From: a virus
Virus record (IMG/VR): IMGVR_UViG_3300030118_004474
Coordinates: 1 to 64,000 of that record
Length of the DNA stretch: 64,000 bases
Reading direction: 5' to 3' (one strand)
Part shown: piece after piece, positions 34,748-41,465 of the stretch
How positions within the stretch are numbered: the stretch's first letter is position 1
Layout of the letters: the number at the start of each line of letters is the position of its first letter
Notes under the pieces: generated by a model
What the model saw: the letters and a program-made list of their open reading frames with translations, nothing else
Told to the model about the DNA's origin: nothing
Database searches by the model: none
Position numbers and translations under genes: made by a program

Positions 34748-34936
34748 TCATTCAGTCCTCCAAAAAATAATTTCAATAACACTAGTTGTCTCCAATGCTG
34801 ATGGTTGTATTATTTCAAGAGTGAACCAACTCATTGTTTCGGTTTTGACATATTTACCAGTAGGGTAATCTTTGCCTAATCTAGTGTATTCCTTCTCATT
34901 AACATATACGTTATGTGTTGTTTTCCCATGCTTCAT
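34748..34936 (-). CDS. Unknown small protein
   Basis: 62 residues from ATG 34936 (GGAGGAATATCT upstream), overlapping the preceding stop. Strand-rich, with a conserved-looking GKYVKTETMSWFTLEI segment. Function unknown. Confidence 0.45.
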   Translation of the reverse strand: MKHGKTTHNVYVNEKEYTRLGKDYPTGKYVKTETMSWFTLEIIQPSALETTSVIEIIFWRTE

Positions 34937-35421
34937 AGATATTCCTCCAACCATTGAGGGGCGGTCCCTTTTGTGTATTTAGCAAAACGAGCCTTTTCAT
35001 TTATGTAATAATTCCGATATGCTTCTATTGGGTCTTTACATTTATACTCGTCAGGCATACATTGAGGTGGAGGGTAAAACTCCCCACCTTTAACGGGACT
35101 TTCTTTCAATAGTTCTAGTAATTCACTAGAAGCATGGACTTTATTATACCTTCGGCTATACTCGTTTAACATAGCAACCAAAAGGTCGTAGTGCCATAAG
35201 TAGTTCCCTTCTGTTTGCATAGTCCAAACAGTTGAAGGATGACCAACATGCACGGGTTTGTAAATATTCTTTAAAACATTCTTTGACTCTTTAAATGAGG
35301 TTTTTGACCACCAAGCAGTAGACAGCATTTGTGCTGATTCCAAGGGCATTTTTACAATGTGCTTATCACACAGTTGTTTTGCTATTTCTGTTGGGTCTTT
35401 TGATAGATAAAATATATTCAT
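34933..35421 (-). CDS. Conserved phage-type protein, first gene of the leftward early unit
   Basis: 162 residues from ATG 35421. The pattern MNIFYLSKDPTEIAKQLCDKHIVKMPLES..., then HPSTVW, NYLWHYDLLVAMLNEYSRRY, EAYRNYY and APQWL is that of a widespread phage protein related to pyrimidine-dimer glycosylases (Pyr_excise-like). A DNA repair role is plausible but unproven. It lies directly downstream of a TATA box, so it is probably the first early transcript product. Confidence 0.6.
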   Translation of the reverse strand: MNIFYLSKDPTEIAKQLCDKHIVKMPLESAQMLSTAWWSKTSFKESKNVLKNIYKPVHVGHPSTVWTMQTEGNYLWHYDLLVAMLNEYSRRYNKVHASSELLELLKESPVKGGEFYPPPQCMPDEYKCKDPIEAYRNYYINEKARFAKYTKGTAPQWLEEYL

Positions 35422-35449
35422 TCTTCCACATTCCATTTATTGTTTTTCT

Positions 35450-35457
35450 ATTTTATA
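35450..35457 (-). promoter_or_regulatory. TATA box of the leftward early unit
   Basis: On the minus strand TATAAAAT sits inside CTATAAAATAG, about 30 bases before ATG 35421. It is the best promoter candidate for the long 7021-35421 unit and implies a very short leader. Confidence 0.55.
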
Positions 35458-35459
35458 GA

Positions 35460-35720
35460 ACATTTCTCACTACATAATGAGAGAGAATCCATATCTCCTA
35501 CATTTTGTCAGCGAGAATGCCCGTTTCTCGTCATTTCTCATTTCTCATGAGTCTCATGGGGGTGTGCATCTACACACACCACCACCACCACCACCAACTT
35601 ACAATAATATATGATAATAATGAGAATATAAGAAATATAATAGATAATTGAAATATCCTAAACATTTTGTCATACTTAGTGTCTCACGAACTTTCTCATG
35701 TGAGAACATACGACAATTTG
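35460..35720. repeat. Clustered TTCTCAT/ATGAGAA repeats; possible origin or operator
   Basis: About eleven copies of TTCTC(A/G) or its complement lie within roughly 260 bases, some as palindromes (TTCTCATGAG, TTCTCATGTGAGAA). A (CCA)n tract follows TACACACA at about 35570-35597, and CATTTTGTCA occurs twice (about 35502 and 35664). AT-rich DNA follows. Repeat clustering between the divergent units suggests a replication origin or a control region. Confidence 0.45.
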
Positions 35721-35726
35721 TAGGAT

Positions 35727-35736
35727 TTATATAAAA
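35727..35736 (+). promoter_or_regulatory. TATA box with AATTTGTAG upstream
   Basis: TTTATATAAA is preceded by AATTTGTAGG (about 35715-35724), the same box found next to the ACCATATGGT sites but without the palindrome. It points rightward, over 300 bases before the first rightward gene, so it may drive a leader or non-coding transcript. Confidence 0.4.
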
Positions 35737-35846
35737 ACAAAAGAATATAACGCTCAAGAAAACATAAAGTGAATTTTAGATTTGGTGAAATGTCAAGAAT
35801 AGGAGATAACTTGGACACCAATGTTTTCAAGAGCATTACTGGTCAT

Positions 35847-35876
35847 GGGTCTGAGTATATAAGGTGGTTCAGACCC
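35847..35876 (+). promoter_or_regulatory. Inverted repeat enclosing a TATA box
   Basis: GGGTCTGA (35847-35854) and TCAGACCC (35869-35876) are perfect eight-base arms around GTATATAAGG. A protein dimer on the arms would block or shape TBP binding, so an operator is likely. Further TATA-like strings follow (about 35877-35925). Confidence 0.5.
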
Positions 35877-35971
35877 CTTATAAAGGACCGGAACGGTTAT
35901 ATACCCCTATATAGGTCTATATAGATTACATATATTTTTATACCAACTAAAGATTCTTTCCCTCTTTTCCT

Positions 35972-35981
35972 ACCATATGGT
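35972..35981 (+). promoter_or_regulatory. ACCATATGGT palindrome, site 1
   Basis: Followed by AATTTGT (35990-35996) and CACCCCATATACTAAC with a TATA-like CATATACT at 36007-36014, 25 bases from the palindrome. The ATG of the next gene is at 36056. This is the clearest copy of the recurring element. Confidence 0.65.
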
Positions 35982-36055
35982 AGCAACGTAATTTGTATTT
36001 GCACCCCATATACTAACCCTCCGTCATGTATTGCCTAAAAAGGCAGGAGATAACA

Positions 36056-36670
36056 ATGGCAAAAGAACAAGAAATGATAACTGACGAAAAATGGACTGCG
36101 TGGACAAACGCAATCATTGAATGGGGAGAGAACTTTGATTCTCACCTTCAAACATTGGTTGATGCCCCCGAAGGTCAATTTGAAATTGATGATGAAGAAA
36201 TGGAAGCGAACTGGGCAACCATTCAAAACAAAATCAACCGTGGAAACAAGCGACCGGCCCGAAGGAACGACTTGAAAAAGCAAATTCAAGAAGAAGGACG
36301 AAAAATGCCCAACTGGCCCCATTCTCGTGGAGCCGGTTCATCTTTGACCCCAGAACAACAAGCGGCAAGAGACAAGTTCGCCGCAATTGCTCGTTTGGCG
36401 GCAATTGCTGAATATCAAGTCTTTGTTGAAAACGACGCAACCCACCTTTTGGTTCAGCGAGCATCCAAAGCGAATCAAACAGAAGGTGAAGAGTTCCCTT
36501 CGCAGGAAGCGTTTGTTGAATACCGGGAGAAAGCGGCCAAGGCAACTGCAACCGGCTACCTTTCAGGAAAAACGGCATTTTGGGGTGCAAAGGATGAAGA
36601 AGACAATGTTCTTCCCTTTGACTTCCAACAGAAGATTGTACGACCCATCCCTGTTGATAAGGAGGAGTAA
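36056..36670 (+). CDS. Unknown early/middle protein, probably highly expressed
   Basis: 204 residues from ATG 36056 with AGGAGA upstream; an ATG at 36026 lacks an SD. Acidic first third, then a basic region (NRGNKRPARRNDLKKQ), then an Ala-rich helix. Codons are clearly richer in G/C at third positions than most genes here. It follows the best palindromic promoter. No family recognised; a DNA-binding or host-takeover role is possible. Confidence 0.65.
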   Translation: MAKEQEMITDEKWTAWTNAIIEWGENFDSHLQTLVDAPEGQFEIDDEEMEANWATIQNKINRGNKRPARRNDLKKQIQEEGRKMPNWPHSRGAGSSLTPEQQAARDKFAAIARLAAIAEYQVFVENDATHLLVQRASKANQTEGEEFPSQEAFVEYREKAAKATATGYLSGKTAFWGAKDEEDNVLPFDFQQKIVRPIPVDKEE

Positions 36671-36672
36671 GG

Positions 36673-36708
36673 TTGTTCAACCGCTTCTTTGATGATGACG
36701 ACGATTGA
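36673..36708 (+). CDS. SD-led acidic microORF, 11 codons
   Basis: TTG start 5 bases after AGGAGGAG at the end of the 36056 gene; encodes a short peptide ending in five Asp. Similar to the microORFs at 36950 and 37460. Translation is not proven. Confidence 0.25.
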   Translation: MFNRFFDDDDD

Positions 36709-36902
36709 TTTCGTTTGAGTCAAACAACCAATGATAGAAAGTGCGAAGAGAACTCACTTTCTTGAGGTAATGACATTCTCACCAATGCAGGTTTTGTGTC
36801 CTGCCCTTTTCCGGTTTCTCGTGCGGGGTGCTTCGCCGGAAAAAAATCAAAAAACACAACTTTTTTTTGTGGTTGGCCGCATACAAATTACGCTCTCCTC
36901 CA

Positions 36903-36912
36903 ACCATATGGT
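36903..36912 (-). promoter_or_regulatory. ACCATATGGT palindrome, site 2
   Basis: The partner box ACAAATT (36883-36889) lies to the left, so the element is oriented leftward, with 13 bases between. On the right a CATATTAT (36923-36930) could serve a rightward start. Orientation therefore ambiguous. Confidence 0.5.
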
Positions 36913-36949
36913 CATGCGAAAGCATATTATGACCGCAGGAGGTGAACGG

Positions 36950-36973
36950 GTGTTTGACGACGACGATGAGTGA
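36950..36973 (+). CDS. SD-led acidic microORF, 7 codons
   Basis: GTG start exactly 7 bases after AGGAGG (36937-36942); encodes MFDDDDE. An in-frame ATG at 36929 would give 14 residues. See findings. Confidence 0.25.
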   Translation: MFDDDDE

Positions 36974-36998
36974 TGTCTTGTTTTAACACTTTTCCGTT

Positions 36999-37008
36999 AC
37001 CATATGGT
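36999..37008 (+). promoter_or_regulatory. ACCATATGGT palindrome, site 3
   Basis: AATTTGT at 37024-37030, then TATAAC (37035-37040) and TTATATAC (37050-37057) before the ATG at 37101. Its GCGAAAATTTGTG is repeated in reverse at about 37561-37573 beside site 4. Confidence 0.6.
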
Positions 37009-37100
37009 TGGGAGCAAGGCGAAAATTTGTGTAGTATAACGCTAACACCTTATATACCCAAGAAATACCAATGTAGTGCTGAAAAGCAGGAGGAAACAAC

Positions 37101-37463
37101 ATGAAACAAAAAACAGACCCCCACCAGCGACTCCTCGCAAGGGCTAACGCCTTTGTGATGGATGACACAAAAGAAGAAGAAGAGGTTGCTGATTGCAAAG
37201 TTCTCATTGGCCGCTTTACGGAAGCCATTGAGGCTCAAAATGATGCTCGGATTGCCCGATACTCCGAGCGACTTGCCGTTCACATCAAAGGAACAAAGGT
37301 CAGCATTTCCTTGTCCGAGGATGAAGTGGCCGAAGCCACAAGAACAGCCGAGGCCTTCAAAACCTTCTTTGACACATACCCAACTCTTTCCGTCCCAAGG
37401 GAACACACCCTTGAAAAATTCACGGCGGCTTTCATCTCAGCGATGAAGGAGGCCAAAAAGTGA
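37101..37463 (+). CDS. Unknown small helical protein, probably highly expressed
   Basis: 120 residues; AGGAGGAAACAAC before the ATG. Helical, Ala/Glu/Lys-rich with a mid-protein strand pair (VHIKGTKVSISLSE). G/C-rich codons like the 36056 gene. Own palindromic promoter (site 3). Function unknown. Confidence 0.6.
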   Translation: MKQKTDPHQRLLARANAFVMDDTKEEEEVADCKVLIGRFTEAIEAQNDARIARYSERLAVHIKGTKVSISLSEDEVAEATRTAEAFKTFFDTYPTLSVPREHTLEKFTAAFISAMKEAKK

Positions 37464-37486
37464 TTCGTCGGGATGACGACGAGTGA
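37460..37486 (+). CDS. SD-led acidic microORF, 8 codons
   Basis: GTG start overlapping the preceding TGA, exactly 7 bases after AGGAGG (37447-37452); encodes MIRRDDDE. Followed by a GC-rich inverted-repeat segment (TTTAGG/CCTAAA, about 37490-37520) that may be a terminator. Confidence 0.25.
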   Translation: MIRRDDDE

Positions 37487-37589
37487 GGTTTAGGCCTCGC
37501 CCCCCGGACTCTCTCCTAAATCGGGCATGAGGGGAGGGTCCACTTGGGGTTTATTCGCTTCACAAATTTTCGCTCTGCATTAAAATGCT

Positions 37590-37599
37590 ACCATATGGT
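37590..37599 (+). promoter_or_regulatory. ACCATATGGT palindrome, site 4
   Basis: Flanked on both sides by the partner box: ACAAATT (37562-37568) and AATTTGT (37607-37613). CACACCCCATATTCTAAAC follows, with CATATTCT at 37624-37631, 24 bases from the palindrome, nearly the same as site 1. The next ATG is about 19 bases further, so the transcript may be leaderless. Confidence 0.65.
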
Positions 37600-37649
37600 A
37601 GGGGATAATTTGTAGGCACACCCCATATTCTAAACGTGATTCATGGAGT

Positions 37650-37826
37650 ATGTTTTGGAGCAAGAAGCCGACATTTACCATTAAAGTGAAACAAAACCGA
37701 TACGAAAGATTCATCATTGATGAGTTGCGAATTACTAATATCAGCGAGGAAAATCTTGCTGATACTTTGATGCGAGCAATTGCAGAGATTGAACAAAAAC
37801 TTAGCGTATTGAACGGAGAGGATTAA
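37650..37826 (+). CDS. Small unknown protein
   Basis: 58 residues, possibly leaderless (TATA-like box about 23 bases before the ATG). Basic start (FWSKKPTFTIKVKQNRYERF) then an acidic helix (SEENLADTLMRAIAEIEQKL). A ribbon-helix-helix-like order (strand, helix, helix) is visible but unproven. Confidence 0.5.
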   Translation: MFWSKKPTFTIKVKQNRYERFIIDELRITNISEENLADTLMRAIAEIEQKLSVLNGED

Positions 37827-37952
37827 ATGAGCAGAGATGAATTGATAGAACTTTTGCAGTTCGTCATTAAAGCGTTAGAGGCGATGGAAGATGACTGTAA
37901 AATTGACCAATACCAACAAACACTTGATACCTTGCGAGGTGAGGATGAATGA
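37827..37952 (+). CDS. Small helical protein
   Basis: 41 residues directly after the previous stop, with GGAGAGG as SD. One helix (RDELIELLQFVIKALEAMEDD) and an acidic end. ATGA overlap with the next gene. Unknown. Confidence 0.45.
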   Translation: MSRDELIELLQFVIKALEAMEDDCKIDQYQQTLDTLRGEDE

Positions 37953-38179
37953 AAGCATACCAATGCCCTGACTGTGGAAAAACCGACTACATGAAATCCG
38001 TGGAAGAAGAGGTTCACTACTACGACATTCACCCCAATGAAGAGGGCGAAAAAACCTACACGGGACATTCTAATATTGTTGATGGTCGCATTGATTTTAT
38101 TTTGTGCCTGAACTGTGGTAGAGATTTTCAAGAATCCCAGTTGAAAGAAATGGTCGTTGATGCGGAGGAAGATGAATGA
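37949..38179 (+). CDS. Zinc-ribbon protein
   Basis: 76 residues. CPDCGK (6-11) and CLNCGR (about 53-58) form a C4 zinc ribbon; the acidic DAEEDE tail overlaps the next gene's SD. Possible transcription-related regulator. Confidence 0.6.
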   Translation: MKAYQCPDCGKTDYMKSVEEEVHYYDIHPNEEGEKTYTGHSNIVDGRIDFILCLNCGRDFQESQLKEMVVDAEEDE

Positions 38180-38361
38180 TTCAAAAGTTGTGTTTCGTTT
38201 GCAAAATACCCATATCAAATCAACTATCAAATACTCATACCTGTAAAAAATTAACCTGTCAGGCTGAGTATCAATACCAACACTATGAGTGGAGACAGGA
38301 ACAAATGGATTACCTATACGGTATTTCATATAAACCAGAAGAAGAGGAGGAAGACGAATGA
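38176..38361 (+). CDS. Small zinc protein with acidic tail
   Basis: 61 residues: CFVC, then HTCKKLTC, giving C-x2-C...H/C-x4-C ligands, a coil and PEEEEEDE. ATGA overlaps on both sides. Resembles small phage zinc proteins with 'C..C..........H.......C'. Confidence 0.55.
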   Translation: MIQKLCFVCKIPISNQLSNTHTCKKLTCQAEYQYQHYEWRQEQMDYLYGISYKPEEEEEDE

Positions 38362-38576
38362 TTTCCCACGACGCATTTATGGGCATGACCGATGAACATT
38401 GGTCAATGCAAGACCAACTAATATTTCTTGCTGAAAATGAAGATTGGTGCGACCTATTTTTCAGGGTGATTAAAAAAGAATGGGAAGCCATTGCCGATAC
38501 GATGGAAATTTCTTGTCTTCAAGCATTCGCTAAAAGCAGAGGTTTGAAACTGACATTGTTTGAAGACCCGGAGTGA
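38358..38576 (+). CDS. Small acidic protein
   Basis: 72 residues, Trp- and acid-rich (DEHWSMQDQLIFLAENEDWCDLFF) then helical. No family recognised. Confidence 0.5.
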   Translation: MISHDAFMGMTDEHWSMQDQLIFLAENEDWCDLFFRVIKKEWEAIADTMEISCLQAFAKSRGLKLTLFEDPE

Positions 38577-38580
38577 TTTG

Positions 38581-38715
38581 ATGAAATATAATCTATACTA
38601 CGGAATAAGACTTCATTCTTCACATGAAACATTGAGGGATGCAAAAAATGAAAAAAAGCGATTAAACTCACCAAAGGCGGTTGTGATTTTTTATCATGGT
38701 CGTCGTGTGGGATGA
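38581..38715 (+). CDS. Small basic protein
   Basis: 44 residues; SD GGAGTG. Strands YNLYYGIRL and KAVVIFYHGRRVG flank a Lys-rich helix. Last gene of the short rightward cluster. Confidence 0.45.
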   Translation: MKYNLYYGIRLHSSHETLRDAKNEKKRLNSPKAVVIFYHGRRVG

Positions 38716-38854
38716 TTGGGCGGAGGGTGGCAAAAAGCGTGATTGCTTGACAATCTGGCTCTGTGCAAAAGGGCTGGTTATTCTCACGTTGTTCAAGGAG
38801 CAAAAGAAGATAACTAATAGTAAATGGTAGGTAGAAACCATATCTGAGTATTGC

Positions 38855-39055
38855 ACGAAAAGATAGAACTATCTACCCCTACATCGTTAGTAATGCGGGG
38901 GCGCAATTTGCGTATCGTTAATTACCGTAAGGGTGAGATGCCCCCATTAGTTTCCTTAATGGAATGTGGTTTGTTAGGATTAAAAAAGGAAAAAGTTTGC
39001 TAATCCGGCTAACATGGGGGTTTTCGGTGCCTCCTTTCCTTTCCACATTCTATTA
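38855..39055 (-). ncRNA. Candidate structured non-coding RNA
   Basis: Nested pairings: GAATGTGG (38962-38969) with CCACATTC (39043-39050); inside it GTTAG/CTAAC (38973-38977, 39009-39013) and GATTA/TAATC (38978-38982, 39001-39005) form one bulged stem. A separate stem joins TAAT..GGGGGC (38891-38902) with GCCCCCATTA (38940-38949). Palindrome site 5 with its AATTTGT box and an AAAATAAAA TATA-like string points leftward and would start a transcript close to 39050, at the outer stem. Strand and ends are inferred. Confidence 0.4.
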
Positions 39056-39097
39056 TTTGATTATTTTTTTTATTTTGGGGTGCCTACAAATTATACA

Positions 39098-39107
39098 ACC
39101 ATATGGT
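39098..39107 (-). promoter_or_regulatory. ACCATATGGT palindrome, site 5 (leftward)
   Basis: Read on the minus strand it is followed by AATTTGTAGGCACCCC and then AAAATAAAA about 21 bases on, the same order as sites 1 and 4. It faces the gene-free structured segment rather than a gene. Confidence 0.6.
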
Positions 39108-39165
39108 AACTTTGGTAGCCAAAAAAAACATAAAAATAAATGAATGTTTTCAGAATTTTCCAAAA

Positions 39166-39177
39166 ATATTTAAATAA
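39166..39177 (+). promoter_or_regulatory. TATA-like box of the late unit
   Basis: ATATTTAAATAA about 135 bases before ATG 39311, in an A-rich tract. The long leader is unusual here; other weak TATA-like strings lie closer. Confidence 0.35.
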
Positions 39178-39310
39178 CATAACCCACGAGTCATATTTAG
39201 AGCCTCCCAACATGAAATATTCTACCAAACCAATACAAAACTGAAAAAAATAAACAAAAACGCCCCCTAAAATGAAAAAAACCGGCCAAAACGCCCCCGG
39301 AAGTGAAAAA

Positions 39311-40228
39311 ATGTGGTTCAATGTGCTAAAAAACACAGAAAGGAGAGCCGCCTACCGTCAATTTCGCAATACTTTTTTCCCAAAGGGCGAGTTTTACTAC
39401 GATATGTCCACAGTTGAAAAAATTAAAGATACTGAAAAAAGATATAATAAGGGGACGGCCCTTACCGTTATAGTAATAAAGCCAGCAAATGGTCTTTTTA
39501 GGCTTTATTTTAATCCTCTTTATAACAGAATAGTATTGGAAAGCGATGTCGCCAGTATTGCGCCCTATGTTGGATTCATTGCTGGTATGTTTGAGGAAGA
39601 ATATCCGGAATCTTACCAATCCATCAGAGAGGAATTGACTTCTGTTTATAATAATCTGGCACACCCCGATGAAATCGCAGGGAGGGCGGAGCCTGTTCTC
39701 CCTATACCGAAAAGGGTCTTCAGAAAAATGAGGATTATTTTTCAAGAAATTTCAGACACCTTGCAAGAAAGAATAACTACAACTGTTTCAGCCGATTCTA
39801 ATAGAGCAGGTGGCTTATATCCGAGGTACGCACCACGTCCCTTTGACCCACGCCGACTAGTTGACACAATACGTATAATGTTTGATTATAGGCCCCCCAT
39901 GAAAAAAATAATACAAAAATTTGATATGCCTTCAAACGAAAACGATATTCCCAAGGCTATATTACATTCAGTTTATACCCCTTTTATTTCAAATGCTAAA
40001 AGGGAATATCCGGATTTTGTTTGGGGACATATTGTTAATTTTTATGTTGCTTTCGGAGATTTACTGTCAAAACAAATAAAAGGCGATACAAGACTAGAAA
40101 TATTTGATTCAATTATACAATATGACGAAGAGGAAGTAGCGGCATATATATTTCAAATTTGGCAAAGAGAAGACCGTTATAGAAATTTATTACTAGAAAA
40201 TTTACCATATGAAGAATATAATGATTAA
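39311..40228 (+). CDS. Unknown late protein with N-terminal W-motif
   Basis: 305 residues. ATG 39311 is chosen over 39272 because it gives MWFNVLKN, matching the shared N-terminus. The rest is alpha/beta with no recognised domain (e.g. ALTVIVIKPANGLFRLYFNPLYNR; a helical C-terminus). First gene of the late unit. Possibly a virion or assembly protein. Confidence 0.6.
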   Translation: MWFNVLKNTERRAAYRQFRNTFFPKGEFYYDMSTVEKIKDTEKRYNKGTALTVIVIKPANGLFRLYFNPLYNRIVLESDVASIAPYVGFIAGMFEEEYPESYQSIREELTSVYNNLAHPDEIAGRAEPVLPIPKRVFRKMRIIFQEISDTLQERITTTVSADSNRAGGLYPRYAPRPFDPRRLVDTIRIMFDYRPPMKKIIQKFDMPSNENDIPKAILHSVYTPFISNAKREYPDFVWGHIVNFYVAFGDLLSKQIKGDTRLEIFDSIIQYDEEEVAAYIFQIWQREDRYRNLLLENLPYEEYND

Positions 40229-40319
40229 ATTTACTGTGGGAATAAAAATAAAAAAGAAAAAAAAATTTCGCAAGTGGCAAAAAAATTCCGGGGCAATTTT
40301 TGAAAAAGGGGGTGCAATT

Positions 40320-41465
40320 ATGGGTTGGGAGAATGTAATAAAAAACGCCCAAGACGAAAGGATTCAAGAGATACAAGACCTTGTTAGCGAAATAAAAGAA
40401 AATGAGTTTTATGATGAAGCGGTGCGAATAAGTGGACCGTACACTTTTAGGAGTCACATTATCACAAATAATATATTAGATGATAAGGTTGGGATTAAAG
40501 AAGCCCTCTACAATAATATTACTAAAGCAAAGCCCCAACTTGAGGGTATTGATTATGAAGACATACCCGAACCACTTTTAAACAGGAGTTTTAGGGAAAT
40601 TCGGGATATGCTTAGTAGTTTAAATAAGGCGTTAAAAAATTACCCAACACGCTTAAACAAAATGCAAGCGGCGTATGAAAGACTTATATCCCACCCCGAA
40701 TGGGACGAAAAATATCTAGACAATTCGGAAGCCAGCAAACTTAAAGTAGGGAGTTTCCATGAGGGAGTCGCAAAAATATTTAGGGGCTTGAATCAAGGGG
40801 AAATAAATGAAAAAACGCCTGTGAAAGATTTTGTTGATTTTTATGTGGATGGACCAAAGCGGCGAGATATTATTAGAATTGAAAACGCAATTATAGCGGC
40901 AACCCGTGACTTTTCTACAATTTATTCTAGGTTGAGTTTAAGTAGAAGTATGGGTTTCTTTGAAGATATGGGAAAAACTATGGGCGTTGAGATTAAGCAA
41001 GACCAAAGAGGAAACCCATCCTTTGACCACGGCGGTTTAACTTTTTCATTTGAAGGTAAAACCAGTTTAGTAATAAATGGTGGTCCAACCCGTGTGTCAG
41101 TTTGTGTGGTGTCAAGGAATAAGTCCCTACCCATAGGGGACTATTATGCCCAATTACTTGGAATGGTTGTTGCTAGACCCACGGAACTAGATGTAGTGGA
41201 TTTCGGTATTCAACTCGCTAATATTTTCAAAAAATATGAGAACTATTGGGGTCAATTTACAAGGGCAAAGAGTGGGATTATTATTTATACACCGTTTAGT
41301 AGGGATAATACGGAAAATGTTACATTTATGGGTTTAATAGATTTTTTATATGTATTGACACAGGGTAACATTTATGAAGCCGACCCCGAAATTGCAAAAG
41401 AATTACTACAAGAAATAGAGGGTGCTTTGATGGATTCTTTCGGTTCTACTAGGGGGTTCTTATGA
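40320..41465 (+). CDS. Unknown late protein with N-terminal W-motif
   Basis: 381 residues from ATG 40320 (SD GGGGGTG), giving MGWENVIKN. A longer in-frame start would add 37 Lys-rich residues. N-terminal helical part, then a beta-rich region (GGLTFSFEGKTSLVINGGPTRVSVCVV). ATGA overlap with the next gene. No family recognised. Confidence 0.6.
   Translation: MGWENVIKNAQDERIQEIQDLVSEIKENEFYDEAVRISGPYTFRSHIITNNILDDKVGIKEALYNNITKAKPQLEGIDYEDIPEPLLNRSFREIRDMLSSLNKALKNYPTRLNKMQAAYERLISHPEWDEKYLDNSEASKLKVGSFHEGVAKIFRGLNQGEINEKTPVKDFVDFYVDGPKRRDIIRIENAIIAATRDFSTIYSRLSLSRSMGFFEDMGKTMGVEIKQDQRGNPSFDHGGLTFSFEGKTSLVINGGPTRVSVCVVSRNKSLPIGDYYAQLLGMVVARPTELDVVDFGIQLANIFKKYENYWGQFTRAKSGIIIYTPFSRDNTENVTFMGLIDFLYVLTQGNIYEADPEIAKELLQEIEGALMDSFGSTRGFL

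Larger units (their letters stand above)
36671..37100 (+). other. Gap with microORFs, hairpins and two palindrome sites
   Basis: 430 bases without a normal gene. It holds GGTTGTT/AACAACC (36671-36677 and about 36723-36729), AGAAAGTG/CACTTTCT (about 36736-36763), TTTTCCGG/CCGGAAAA (about 36808-36845), an SD-led microORF at each end of the structured part and ACCATATGGT sites 2 and 3. It looks like a terminator plus a new promoter region. Confidence 0.45.
38716..39310. other. Gene-free segment with strong folding and late promoter
   Basis: About 600 bases with no supported gene. The left two thirds carry nested inverted repeats (see ncRNA entry). The right part holds palindrome site 5, an A-rich stretch and a TATA-like ATATTTAAAT (about 39166) that may start the late unit beginning at 39311. 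Confidence 0.5.

Noticed and set aside
35570-35597. CRISPR-like or microsatellite array at the (CCA)n tract
   Set aside because: It is a simple trinucleotide run without spacers; no other CRISPR-like repeats and no cas1/cas2 genes are visible despite the Cas4-like nuclease.
36234-36680. 148-codon leftward frame antisense to the 36056 gene
   Set aside because: The rightward gene has promoter, SD and consistent codon use; the antisense frame is open because of its G/C-rich third positions.
36731-36973. 80-codon rightward frame between two genes
   Set aside because: It runs through inverted repeats, a T-run and the ACCATATGGT site and has no Shine-Dalgarno sequence; only its last codons coincide with an SD-led microORF.
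39272-39310. Longer N-terminus for the 39311 protein
   Set aside because: The extra 13 residues lack an SD and would bury the MWFNVLKN start that matches nine other proteins.
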